A DNA stretch of 13,031 bases from Acidobacteriota bacterium (GCA_028749105.1 JAQUQF010000015.1:1-13031), one strand, 5' to 3'. Positions 6,240 through 13,031 are shown, counted from the first letter of the stretch. A program made the numbers and translations. The notes: generated by a model not told the origin, from the letters alone.

Positions 6240-7055
6240 ATGGACACAGCCTGGCTGAAGGGCGCGAGCCCGATCCTGCTGGCGCTGCTGGCGACCCTGT
6301 TCACCTGGGGGGTCACGGCCATGGGGGCCGCTCTGGTCTTTTTTTTCAGGGAGTTGAACAAGCGGGTGCTCAACACCATGCTCGGCTTCGCCGCCGGTGT
6401 GATGATCGCCGCCAGTTTCTGGTCGCTGCTCAAACCCGCCATCGAGATGTCCGCGGCCAACGGCACTCCCTCCTGGCTGCCGGCCGTAGTCGGATTCCTG
6501 GGTGGCGGCGTCTTCCTGCTGGCCATCGACAAGATCCTGCCCCACCTGCACATGGGGTTGGAAGCGAAGAATGCCGAAGGCATCAAGACCTCCTGGCAGC
6601 GGAGCACCCTGCTCATCCTGGCCATCACCCTGCACAACATACCGGAAGGTCTTGCCGTGGGCGTCGCTTTCGGCTCCCTGGCCGACGGCTGGACGCCGGC
6701 CGCATTCGGCGGCGCCTTGGCCCTGGCCTTCGGCATCGGCTTGCAGAACTTCCCGGAAGGGGCGGCCGTCTCCATCCCCTTGCGGCGCGAGGGATTTTCA
6801 CGGCTCAAGGCGTTCTGGTACGGGCAGCTGTCCGGGCTTGTCGAACCGGTCGCCGGCGTGCTCGGCGCCTTCCTGGTCCTGCGGATCAAGCCGTTGTTGC
6901 CCTATGCCCTTTCGTTCGCCGCCGGGGCCATGATCTTCGTGGTCGTCGAGGAGCTGATCCCCGAGTCGCAGCGCGGCGACGAAACCGATCTCTCCACCAT
7001 CGGCGCCATGCTCGGTTTCGCGGTCATGATGTTCCTCGATGTGGCGCTGAGCTGA
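6240..7055 (+). CDS. ZIP-family metal ion transporter
   Basis: A 271-residue integral membrane protein with about eight hydrophobic segments. The ZIP signature is complete: LHNIPEG at 131-137 in the fourth membrane helix and QNFPEG at 169-174 in the fifth, which supply the His, Asn and Glu ligands of the binuclear metal site. Further acidic residues lie in the later helices (Glu202 in LVEP, Glu237/238 in VVVEELIPES). The arrangement is close to the GufA/ZupT-like branch, which imports Zn(II) and sometimes Fe, Mn or Co across the inner membrane. Its ion cannot be told from the sequence. It appears to have its own promoter and converges with the hutH operon, with only 33 bp between the stop codons. 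Confidence 0.93.
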   Translation: MDTAWLKGASPILLALLATLFTWGVTAMGAALVFFFRELNKRVLNTMLGFAAGVMIAASFWSLLKPAIEMSAANGTPSWLPAVVGFLGGGVFLLAIDKILPHLHMGLEAKNAEGIKTSWQRSTLLILAITLHNIPEGLAVGVAFGSLADGWTPAAFGGALALAFGIGLQNFPEGAAVSIPLRREGFSRLKAFWYGQLSGLVEPVAGVLGAFLVLRIKPLLPYALSFAAGAMIFVVVEELIPESQRGDETDLSTIGAMLGFAVMMFLDVALS

Positions 7056-7088
7056 GACAGGGGAAAAAGCGGGATTCGCCGAAAGGAG

Positions 7089-7358
7089 CTAGTGCTTACT
7101 TTCCGCTTGGATCTTCAGGAACTTGTCGCGGCACTCGGCCGAGCAAAAATGGATCGTCTCTTTCCCGTGCTGCATGGAGAGCGCCTGGCTGACCGGCACC
7201 CATGTGCCGCAGACCGGGTCCTGGAGCATCTCCTCGACCTGGCCGGCGGTCTGGGGCGGCGGGTCGACGGTTCGCGGCGGCCTCGACTGCGGCGCGGAAT
7301 GGCGCAGCCACTTGTACAGGATGTAAATGACCGTCGCCAGCAGGATGAACTGGAACAT
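7089..7358 (-). CDS. Small membrane-anchored PP0621/YHS-like cysteine protein
   Basis: An 89-residue protein. Its ATG at 7358 shares one base with the TGA of hutH (TGATG), so it is translationally coupled; a TTG at 7361 is a less likely start. Residues 3-17 form a single hydrophobic anchor, followed by a Pro-rich linker (about 22-40) and a compact C-terminal domain with DPVCGTWVP (Cys50) and HFCSAECRDKFL (Cys72, Cys76). This is the YHS/TRASH-like pattern seen in PP0621-family proteins and at the ends of metal P-type ATPases, suggesting metal binding. Its function is unknown. Co-occurrence with hutH may be positional rather than functional. Confidence 0.75.
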   Translation of the reverse strand: MFQFILLATVIYILYKWLRHSAPQSRPPRTVDPPPQTAGQVEEMLQDPVCGTWVPVSQALSMQHGKETIHFCSAECRDKFLKIQAESKH

Positions 7359-8884
7359 CAAAGCAGCTGCAGACCCGTCTTTTCGGCGGCGGCGAGCAAT
7401 TGGCCGCTTTCAATCAGGCCGGCGATATGGCGGATGTGGACATCCATGCGCGTGTCCTCGCTCAGGAAGGGGACCTGCCTGCGGATGAGGGCTTTGACGC
7501 TCTCCAGCGGCGGCGAGCTTTTCAGCTCGTAGAAGTCGAGGGCCTGGGCCGCGGCCATCAGCTCGATGGCCAGGATATGGCGCAGGTTGCCGATGATCTC
7601 GCGCGCCTTGCGGGCTCCGATGGTCCCCATGCTGACGTGGTCCTCCTGGTTGGCCGAGGTGGGGATGTTGTCCACCGACGCGGGATGGGCGAGGGATTTG
7701 TTCTCCGAGGCCAGGGCGGTGGCCGTGACGTGGACGATCATGAACCCCGAGTTCAGGCCGTTGTCGGCGACCAGGAAGTTCGGCAACCCCATGTTGGAGG
7801 CGGGGTTGATCAGGCGGTCGATGCGCCGCTCGGAGATGTTTCCCAGCTCGGTCATGACGATGGAGAGGAAGTCCATGGCGAAGGCCACCGGCTCGCCGTG
7901 AAAATTGCCGCCCGACAAAATGATCTTCTTTTCCGGGAAGATCAGCGGGTTCTCGGTGGCCGAGTTCGTCTCGATCTCCAGGACGCGGCGCACGTATTTC
8001 AGCGTGTCGCGCACCGCGCCGTGCACCTGGGGAATGCAGCGGACGGAGTAGGCGTCCTGCACCTTTTTCTTTCCCTGATGCGAGATCCACAGCGGCGAGT
8101 CCTTGATCAGGTGCAGGATGTTCCTGGCGCTCTCCATCTGCCCCGGGTGGCGGCGGACATCCTGGATCTCCTCGTAGAAAGGCGAGGGGCTGCCCAGCTG
8201 CGCCTCGAAGGTCATGGCGCCGGCGATGTCGGCCATCTTGGCCAGGCACTCGGCCTCGTGCAGGTTGAAGATGCCGATGGCGGTCATGACCTGGGTGCCG
8301 TTGATCAAGGCCAGGCCCTCCTTTTCCAGGAGCTCGAGGGGCTTCAGCCCCGCCTTTTTCAGGGCCATGGCCGCACCCTGTTCCTTTTTCTCGTAGACGA
8401 CCTCGCCCTCGCCGATCAGGGCCATGGCCAGGTGGGAGAGCGGAGCCAGGTCGCCGGAGGCGCCCACCGAGCCCTTGGCGGGGATCAGCGGCATGATGCC
8501 CTTGTTCAGCATGTCGAGGAGCAGCTGTACGACTTCCAGGCGCACCCCGCTGTACCCCTTGGCCAGGACGTTGGCCCGCAGCAGCATGATGCCGCGGGTG
8601 ATGTCGGCGGGCAGAAAGGGGCCGACGCCGGCGGTATGGCTCTTGATCAGGTTCTTCTGCAGCCGCTTCAGGTCCTTTTTTTCGATGCGGCGCTGGGCCA
8701 GCGCCCCGAAGCCGGTGTTGATCCCATAGTAGGGTTTGTCGCTGTGGATGAACTCCTCGAGGACGCGCCGGCAGCCGCGGACCTTTTCCTCGGCCTCCGG
8801 AGTCAGTTCTACGCGCTTGCCCAGGCGGGCCACTCGGTCGAAATCCTCCAGGGAAAGGCTATCGCCGTCGATCCGGATGGCCAT
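7358..8884 (-). CDS. hutH: Histidine ammonia-lyase (histidase)
   Basis: Converts L-histidine to urocanate and ammonia, the first step of histidine breakdown, in the cytoplasm. The 508-residue length is normal. The MIO cofactor triad Ala-Ser-Gly is at 142-144 in KGSVGASGDLAPLSH, matching the Ser143 numbering of the Pseudomonas enzyme. YGINTGFGAL (53-62), SHTAGVG (82-88, with the His83 that distinguishes histidases from Phe/Tyr lyases) and TSANQEDHVSMG with Glu414 are all present. The start at 8884 is supported by GGGGAG on the - strand about 8 bases upstream. It lies 43 bp downstream of the acyl-CoA dehydrogenase and overlaps the next gene by one base. No urocanase or imidazolonepropionase gene is in the window. 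Confidence 0.96.
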   Translation of the reverse strand: MAIRIDGDSLSLEDFDRVARLGKRVELTPEAEEKVRGCRRVLEEFIHSDKPYYGINTGFGALAQRRIEKKDLKRLQKNLIKSHTAGVGPFLPADITRGIMLLRANVLAKGYSGVRLEVVQLLLDMLNKGIMPLIPAKGSVGASGDLAPLSHLAMALIGEGEVVYEKKEQGAAMALKKAGLKPLELLEKEGLALINGTQVMTAIGIFNLHEAECLAKMADIAGAMTFEAQLGSPSPFYEEIQDVRRHPGQMESARNILHLIKDSPLWISHQGKKKVQDAYSVRCIPQVHGAVRDTLKYVRRVLEIETNSATENPLIFPEKKIILSGGNFHGEPVAFAMDFLSIVMTELGNISERRIDRLINPASNMGLPNFLVADNGLNSGFMIVHVTATALASENKSLAHPASVDNIPTSANQEDHVSMGTIGARKAREIIGNLRHILAIELMAAAQALDFYELKSSPPLESVKALIRRQVPFLSEDTRMDVHIRHIAGLIESGQLLAAAEKTGLQLL

Positions 8885-8920
8885 GGCTCAGCTCCCCGCG
8901 GGAAATAATCGGCAAAAGTT

Positions 8921-8943
8921 CATCGGGTCAGCCGATGTTTTTT
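8921..8943 (+). terminator. Hairpin followed by six T, at the acyl-CoA dehydrogenase / hutH junction
   Basis: CATCGG-GTCAG-CCGATG (8921-8937) is a perfect 6-bp stem with a 5-base loop, followed on the + strand by TTTTTT (8938-8943). Read on the + strand it looks like a small intrinsic terminator, antisense to the operon. Read on the - strand the hairpin spans the acyl-CoA dehydrogenase stop codon and is followed only by a broken T stretch, so it would at most attenuate transcription into hutH. It may be coincidental, since part of it is coding. Confidence 0.3.
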
Positions 8944-10082
8944 GTCGAACCGAGCAGCTCCAGCGAAATGACGTGCTTCTGGATCTCATTCGTTCCTTCG
9001 TATATCTGCAGGAGCTTGGCGTCGCGCATCAATTTTTCGACCGGATACTCCTTCATGTAGCCGTAGCCGCCGAACATCTGCACGGCGTCGACGGTGACCT
9101 GCATGGCCACGTCGGTGGCCATGACTTTGGCCATGGCCGATTCCTTGGAGGCCTTCATGCCGTTGTCCAGCATCCAGGCCGAACGGTAGACCATCAGCCG
9201 CGCCGCATCGATGGCCGTGGCCATTTCCGCCAGCTTGAAGGCATTGTGCTGGAAGGTGGCGATGGGCTTGCCGAACTGCACCCGGCCCTGCGCGTATTTC
9301 AGCGCCTCCTCGAAGGCGGCGCGGGCCACGCCCACGCCGCCGGCGCCGACGGCGGGCCGGGCGTAATCCAGGGTCTTCATGGCGATGATGAAGCCCATGC
9401 CCTCGCGCCTCAGGATATTCGCCGCCGGGACCTTGACCTCATCGAAATAGATCTCGGCGGTGTTGGAGGCGCGATGGCCCATCTTGTTCTCATGCTTGCC
9501 GATGGTGACGCCCGGGGTGTCCATGGGGAGAATGAATGCCGAAAGGCCGCGGGCGCCGCGCGACTTGTCGGTGGAGGCGAAGATGACGCCCAGCTGCGAG
9601 ACGCCGGCGTTGGTGATGAAAGTCTTGGAACCGTTGATCACGTACTGATCGCCTTGCTTCACGGCCGTGGTCTGGATGGCCGAATTGTCGGAACCGGCCT
9701 CCTTTTCGGTCAGGGCGAAGCAGGCGAAAGACATGCTGCGGGTCAGCGGCTCGAGGAATTTTTTCTTTTGCTCGTCGCTGCCGAACAGCACGATGGGGGT
9801 GGTGGCCAGCGTGTTGGCCATGATCGACGTGTACATGCCGGCGCAGCCCCAGGCGAGCTCCTCGCAGACGATGGTGTTGATCAGGGTCGAGAAGCCGGCA
9901 CCGTTGTACTCGGCCGGGATGCCCGAGGTGAGGAAGCCGGCCTCGAAGGCCTTCTGCATGATCTCGCGGGGGAATTCGTTCTTCTCGTCGTATTCGTGGG
10001 ACTTGGGGCGCATCTCCTTTTCGGCGAACTTGTGCGTTTCTTCCTTGAAGGCCAGGTGTTCTTCGTTCAGGGCAAAATCCAT
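8928..10082 (-). CDS. Acyl-CoA dehydrogenase (short-chain/butyryl-CoA type)
   Basis: An FAD flavoprotein that introduces the alpha-beta double bond in acyl-CoA and passes electrons to electron-transfer flavoprotein. The 384-residue length is normal. CFALTEKEAGSDNSA (121-135) is the first family signature, binding FAD and substrate. YARPAVGAGGVGVARAAFEE and RVQFGKPIATFQ form the C-terminal helical domain. QMFGGYGYMKEYPVEKLMRD is the second signature, and QIYEGTNEIQ carries the catalytic base, Glu362, at the position used by short-chain, butyryl and related dehydrogenases rather than isovaleryl or long-chain types. AGGAG lies just upstream of the ATG, 10 bp after the kinase stop. Chain length cannot be fixed by reading; branched-chain or glutaryl substrates are alternatives. 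No ETF genes are present. Confidence 0.93.
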   Translation of the reverse strand: MDFALNEEHLAFKEETHKFAEKEMRPKSHEYDEKNEFPREIMQKAFEAGFLTSGIPAEYNGAGFSTLINTIVCEELAWGCAGMYTSIMANTLATTPIVLFGSDEQKKKFLEPLTRSMSFACFALTEKEAGSDNSAIQTTAVKQGDQYVINGSKTFITNAGVSQLGVIFASTDKSRGARGLSAFILPMDTPGVTIGKHENKMGHRASNTAEIYFDEVKVPAANILRREGMGFIIAMKTLDYARPAVGAGGVGVARAAFEEALKYAQGRVQFGKPIATFQHNAFKLAEMATAIDAARLMVYRSAWMLDNGMKASKESAMAKVMATDVAMQVTVDAVQMFGGYGYMKEYPVEKLMRDAKLLQIYEGTNEIQKHVISLELLGSTKNIG

Positions 10083-10092
10083 TGGTCGCTCC

Positions 10093-12438
10093 TTATATCT
10101 TGATGTCCTTCATCTCGTTCAGCACTTCCATGGCGCTCTGGAAGCGCTGTTCGCGCTTCTTTTCCATGCATTTCTCGATGATCTGGCACAGCTTCTCGGG
10201 AACGTCGCTGCGATATTTCTTGATGGGCGGCACCGGGTCGAACAGGTGCTGGTAGAAAATGTTCTCGCCCTTGAAGGGAACGTGGCCGGTGGTCAGGTGG
10301 AAGAGGGTGGTTCCCGACGAATAGATGTCGGTGCGATGGTCGACCGGGATGCCCTGGATCTGTTCCGGCGACATGTAATACGGGGTGCCGGTGATGACGC
10401 CGCTCTCGCCCTTCTTCTGGTCGCCCAGGATCACGGCCAGGCCGAAGTCCATGATCTTGATCTCCTTCTGCTTGGTGATCATGATGTTGTGCGGCTTGAT
10501 GTCGCGGTGGATGATCCCCTTGCGGTGGGAATAGTCCAGGGCCTTGAAGAGCTTGATGGCGATGAAGATGATTTGCGAGGGGGAGAAAACCTTCTTGCGG
10601 CGGATGAGGCTCATGAAGTTCTCGCCCTCGATGAACTCCATGGAGATGAAGTAGTCATCCTTGATCTGCCCCACATCGTAGACGGTGACGATGTTGGCCT
10701 GGGTCAGGGAGGCGGTGGAGCGGGCCTCGGAGAAAAAACGCTCCAGGTTGCGCTTGTCGGCGACCAGGGTCTTGTTCAGGATCTTCAGGGCCACCACGCG
10801 CTTCAGCACCGTGTCCTCGGCCTTGAACACGACGCCCATGCCGCCCTCGCCGACCTTCTCGATGATGCGGTAGCGCTCGCTGGAATCCTCGCTGATCAGT
10901 TCCATCTCCTTGTATTTCTGGATCAGGCCCTCCACGTCCTTGATCTTCTGGTGCACGTCCTTGAAGGAATAGTTCTCGGTCAGGATCAGCTGGTAGATCT
11001 CGAAGGCGCGCTTGAAATTGCCCGCGTTCTCATAGGCCTGTCCCAGCACGTAGAACCACTCGATGTTGGACTTGTCAATCGGATTCTCGCCGAGAAGCTT
11101 CTCGATCTTCTCGATGACCAGCTGCGGCTTGCGGTTCTTCAGGAAAATATTGGCCATGTGGGTGATGGAGGCGTTGAAGTCGGGCGAGTCGACGGGGACG
11201 AGCTGGAAATTGGCCAGGGCGCGGCGGTCGTCGTCCACCTTGATGAACGACGCCCCGGCCTTGAAGTATTCCAGGGCGTTCTCGTACAGTTCGCCGGCCT
11301 TCTGGAACTTGCCGTACTTGGCCGAGATGTTGGCCGCCATCTTCCATTCCCGGCCCATCTCGAACATCTTGGCCGCTTCCTCTTCGTTGCCGTCCTTGAG
11401 GTAGTTGTCCGCCGCACCCAGGAAGTTCTGGTTCATGAAAAAGCAATAAGCCGCCTTGGCGTACTTCTTGTCCCACTCGAAGAGCTCGGCGGCCCGGGTG
11501 TAGTCCTCGCCTTTCAGGAACCACTCGGCCGCTTCCAGGGTATTGCCCTTGGCGAACGCGCTCTCGCCGCGCAGCAGCCAGGCGATCTTCGGCTGGTCCA
11601 GCCGCTCGTATATCTCGGCGGCCTTGATCGGCATCTGAGCCCGCTCGAAGTTCTTGGCCGCGTCGGAGAGCCGGTTCATCTTGATCGCCACTTCGGCGGC
11701 TTTTTCGAATTTCCCGTACTTGATCAGCAGGTCGTAGGCCCTTTCCGGCTCGTTCAGCTGGGTGTAAAGGTCCACGGCCTTGATCAGCTCCTGCTCCAGC
11801 TGCTTGGAATTCTGAAAGCCGACCATGGTGTCGAAACTGCTGACGAACCATTTTTCAAAATTGACGGCCGCCTTGCGGATGTCGCCGCCCTTCTCGTAGA
11901 TGAGGGCCGCTTTCTTGTAGAACCCCTTCTTTTCGTAGATCTGGGCCGCCTTTTCGTAGCGCTCGTAATTGTAATAAAGCTCAGCCGCCTCCTGAAAGCG
12001 GTTGTTGTTCTCCAGCACGATGCCGGCGGCTTCGACGTTCTTGCGCTTGAGCAGCAGCTTGACCAGGTTGTCGCTGTTGCCGCTTTTCTTGTATATTTCG
12101 ATGGCTTCGCTTTCCTTGTTCAGCTTTTCCAGCAGCACGCCCATCACGTCGTATTCCTGGCCTTCCTCGTAGACTTGCAGGGCTTTCCTGAACTCGCCGA
12201 TCTCCTCGTAGATCTTCCCCGACTTGAGGAACATGTTCTGCTTGCGGGCCCTTTTGGCATCCCGCTCCATATAGGCCTTCTTGGCTAAAAGGTAGAAGAA
12301 TGCTTCAAAGAACGAACGGTTCTGGAATGCCGACACCTTGGCGGTTTTGAGGACCTGATAGACGAGCTTCAGTATCAGAACCAGTGCGGCAATGATAATG
12401 GCCAGCTGGATCAATGGATTGTGCAGGTATTCGTCCAT
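10093..12438 (-). CDS. Membrane-anchored Ser/Thr protein kinase with long N-terminal helical repeat array
   Basis: A 781-residue protein. Residues 8-30 form one membrane helix. Residues 69-415 are a helical solenoid of mostly 13-residue units, and about 420-490 contain one or two ordinary TPR-like units (e.g. VLGQAYENAGNFKRAFEIYQ). Residues 523-781 are a complete Hanks-type kinase: GEGGMGVVF glycine loop, VALK with Lys552, HRDIKPHN with Asp646 and Asn651, DFG with Asp664, SPE at 690-692, and Arg765 of the last subdomain. All catalytic residues are present, so it should be active and cytoplasmic. Most PknB-like kinases have the kinase domain first and a sensor after the membrane helix; here the order is anchor, solenoid, kinase. 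It is first in a probable operon with the acyl-CoA dehydrogenase and hutH. Targets are unknown. Confidence 0.92.
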   Translation of the reverse strand: MDEYLHNPLIQLAIIIAALVLILKLVYQVLKTAKVSAFQNRSFFEAFFYLLAKKAYMERDAKRARKQNMFLKSGKIYEEIGEFRKALQVYEEGQEYDVMGVLLEKLNKESEAIEIYKKSGNSDNLVKLLLKRKNVEAAGIVLENNNRFQEAAELYYNYERYEKAAQIYEKKGFYKKAALIYEKGGDIRKAAVNFEKWFVSSFDTMVGFQNSKQLEQELIKAVDLYTQLNEPERAYDLLIKYGKFEKAAEVAIKMNRLSDAAKNFERAQMPIKAAEIYERLDQPKIAWLLRGESAFAKGNTLEAAEWFLKGEDYTRAAELFEWDKKYAKAAYCFFMNQNFLGAADNYLKDGNEEEAAKMFEMGREWKMAANISAKYGKFQKAGELYENALEYFKAGASFIKVDDDRRALANFQLVPVDSPDFNASITHMANIFLKNRKPQLVIEKIEKLLGENPIDKSNIEWFYVLGQAYENAGNFKRAFEIYQLILTENYSFKDVHQKIKDVEGLIQKYKEMELISEDSSERYRIIEKVGEGGMGVVFKAEDTVLKRVVALKILNKTLVADKRNLERFFSEARSTASLTQANIVTVYDVGQIKDDYFISMEFIEGENFMSLIRRKKVFSPSQIIFIAIKLFKALDYSHRKGIIHRDIKPHNIMITKQKEIKIMDFGLAVILGDQKKGESGVITGTPYYMSPEQIQGIPVDHRTDIYSSGTTLFHLTTGHVPFKGENIFYQHLFDPVPPIKKYRSDVPEKLCQIIEKCMEKKREQRFQSAMEVLNEMKDIKI
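11194..12234 (-). repeat. Protein-level tandem repeat: about 24 units of 13 residues inside the kinase gene
   Basis: Kinase residues 69-198 divide into ten consecutive 13-residue units without a gap, and residues 217-415 into fourteen more with one 17-residue unit (282-298) among them. Examples are RYEKAAQIYEKKG, FYKKAALIYEKGG, KFEKAAEVAIKMN, DYTRAAELFEWDK and NFLGAADNYLKDG. The approximate consensus is polar-aromatic-x-K/E-A-A-x-I/L-Y/F-x-x-x-G/N. The units are diverged at the DNA level. Each unit looks like one short helix plus a turn, so two units correspond to a compressed helical hairpin, shorter than the 34-residue TPR. Confidence 0.8.
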
Positions 12439-12450
12439 AACTATCGGTAA

Positions 12451-12479
12451 AGTATAGCAAACCCGATTTTAAAAATCAA
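12451..12479 (-). promoter_or_regulatory. Promoter of the kinase operon
   Basis: On the - strand, TTGATT (12474-12479) and TATACT (12451-12456) are separated by 17 bp, and TGC just before the -10 box makes it an extended -10. The predicted start is about 6 bases before ATG 12438, with no Shine-Dalgarno sequence, so the kinase mRNA would be almost leaderless. Confidence 0.6.
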
Positions 12480-12486
12480 TTGAAAA

Positions 12487-12543
12487 TTGACTTTCCCTGG
12501 CCATTGTGAATATAATCGGCGCAGGCAGGCAAGCGGAGTATAC
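12487..12543 (+). promoter_or_regulatory. Promoter and ribosome binding site of the gene at 12544
   Basis: TTGACT at 12487-12492 and TATAAT at 12511-12516 are separated by 18 bp, a near-consensus housekeeping promoter. CGGAG at 12534-12538 lies 5 bases before ATG 12544. The -35 box faces away from the kinase -35 box with only 7 bp between them, and TCAATT-3-AATTGA (12476-12490) spans both. Confidence 0.65.
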
Positions 12544-13031
12544 ATGGACCCTCATTTCGGACAATATCCCCGGCTGAACATGTTCCTGTCCGTTTTTTTG
12601 CCCGATTTCAAGCTGGACAAGCGCGAGTTCAACAAGGAGAACGCGGATCGCCTGATCCTGACCCTGGTCGACGTCCTGGATGCCCTGTTCAAGGCGGAAA
12701 ACCTGTCCCGGCGCAAGAACCTCCAACTCCCCCCGGGAAAAACCTATTTCCCCGGCGATCCCCTGGCGATTCTGGAGAACGTCATCGCCTATCTGCAGGC
12801 GTTCAATACCCAGGTCCTGAGCATGAGCAAGACCGAGCGGCAGACGCTGGTCTTCATCCTGGAGAACATCGGCGACTACCTGAAGAACTGCTGCCTGCGG
12901 GAGGAGGACAGGGAAAAGAAGGGATTGTTCGCCGACTACAAGTTCTGGATCGAGAACCTGTTCAAGCTTTTTGACCAGAAGATCAGCGGCGCGGTGACGG
13001 CCAACCGGCGGGTGACGGCGAAAAACCTTTT
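12544..13031 (+). CDS. Unidentified helical protein, N-terminal 162 residues (3' end outside window)
   Basis: An open frame runs from ATG 12544 to the window end without a stop. It has a strong promoter and a ribosome binding site, and the codon usage (Lys AAG, Leu CTG, Glu GAG) fits the neighbouring genes, so it is a real gene. I do not recognise a family. The product is predicted mostly helical and soluble, with Leu/Phe heptad-like segments (NADRLILTLVDVLDALFKAE near 32-51, and residues around 75-115), a Cys-Cys pair near residue 117, and basic residues near the end of the visible part. No signal peptide, membrane helix or catalytic motif is seen. It is divergent from the kinase and could be its functional partner, but nothing shows this directly. 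Confidence 0.7.
   Translation, partial: MDPHFGQYPRLNMFLSVFLPDFKLDKREFNKENADRLILTLVDVLDALFKAENLSRRKNLQLPPGKTYFPGDPLAILENVIAYLQAFNTQVLSMSKTERQTLVFILENIGDYLKNCCLREEDREKKGLFADYKFWIENLFKLFDQKISGAVTANRRVTAKNL

Noticed and set aside
7056..7088. Bidirectional terminator between the convergent ZIP and PP0621-like genes.
   Set aside because: Only short, poorly paired stems are present, with no T-rich run after them on either strand.
6146..7192. A 348-codon + strand frame overlapping the ZIP gene.
   Set aside because: The product is Arg/Gly/Ala-rich and the overlapping frame encodes a complete ZIP transporter with both signature motifs.
7400..8908. A 502-codon open frame on the + strand.
   Set aside because: It mirrors hutH, which has all histidase motifs. 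The antisense product is Gly/Asp/His-rich with no recognisable domain.
9667..12288. An 873-codon open frame on the + strand.
   Set aside because: It lies antisense to the kinase and acyl-CoA dehydrogenase genes, whose products are clearly recognisable. The translation is a low-complexity Leu/Val/Asp/His-rich string typical of the mirror frame of GC-rich genes with biased codon use.
1..13031. A defence island or new multi-gene immune system.
   Set aside because: No nuclease-ATPase pairs, toxin-antitoxin pairs, CRISPR repeats, transposases or integrases were found. The genes are mostly metabolic, regulatory or single-domain accessory genes.

Overview
The window is a dense, GC-rich bacterial segment with short intergenic gaps and no tRNA, rRNA, CRISPR array or insertion sequence that I can see. 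The gene set suggests a Gram-negative-type heterotroph that breaks down amino acids and acyl-CoAs: histidine ammonia-lyase, acyl-CoA dehydrogenase, several peptidase-like proteins, a ZIP metal transporter and a Hanks-type kinase. No gene here fixes the phylum. A lineage near Acidobacteriota or Aminicenantes is only a guess.

Positions 1-3431 (+ strand) carry small accessory-type genes. In order they are the 3' end of a GyrI-like effector-binding protein, a possibly exported TPR protein overlapping an SRPBCC protein by ATGA, and a DUF1697 pseudogene with its middle deleted. An AT-rich promoter/operator follows, then an ArsR-family repressor, a 23-codon remnant of a flavodoxin gene, and a PhzF-family protein that overlaps the remnant by ATGA. 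The two decayed genes flank the ArsR gene, so this stretch has lost DNA.

Positions 3432-7055 (+ strand) start with a TATAAT promoter. It drives an M29-like aminopeptidase-family protein followed after 1 bp by a membrane-anchored HEXXH metallopeptidase; the pair is probably translationally coupled and may act on peptides. A GIY-YIG family protein and a ZIP transporter with its own TATAAT box follow.

Positions 7089-12438 (- strand) look like one operon, read right to left: a membrane-anchored Ser/Thr kinase with a long helical repeat array, an acyl-CoA dehydrogenase, histidine ammonia-lyase (hutH) and a small membrane-anchored YHS/PP0621-like protein. The spacings are 10 bp, 43 bp and a 1-base stop/start overlap. 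No other hut gene lies in the window. The kinase promoter stands back to back with a strong promoter for an unidentified + strand gene (12544 to beyond the window end).

The most unusual feature is the kinase sensor region. It is built largely of a strictly 13-residue helical repeat, about 24 units in two blocks, rather than the usual 34-residue TPR, and the kinase domain sits at the C-terminus. Other points of interest are the palindromic ArsR operator that covers the start codon, the two deletion-scarred genes, an M29-like protein that appears to lack one metal-ligand glutamate, and a general pattern of very short predicted mRNA leaders.
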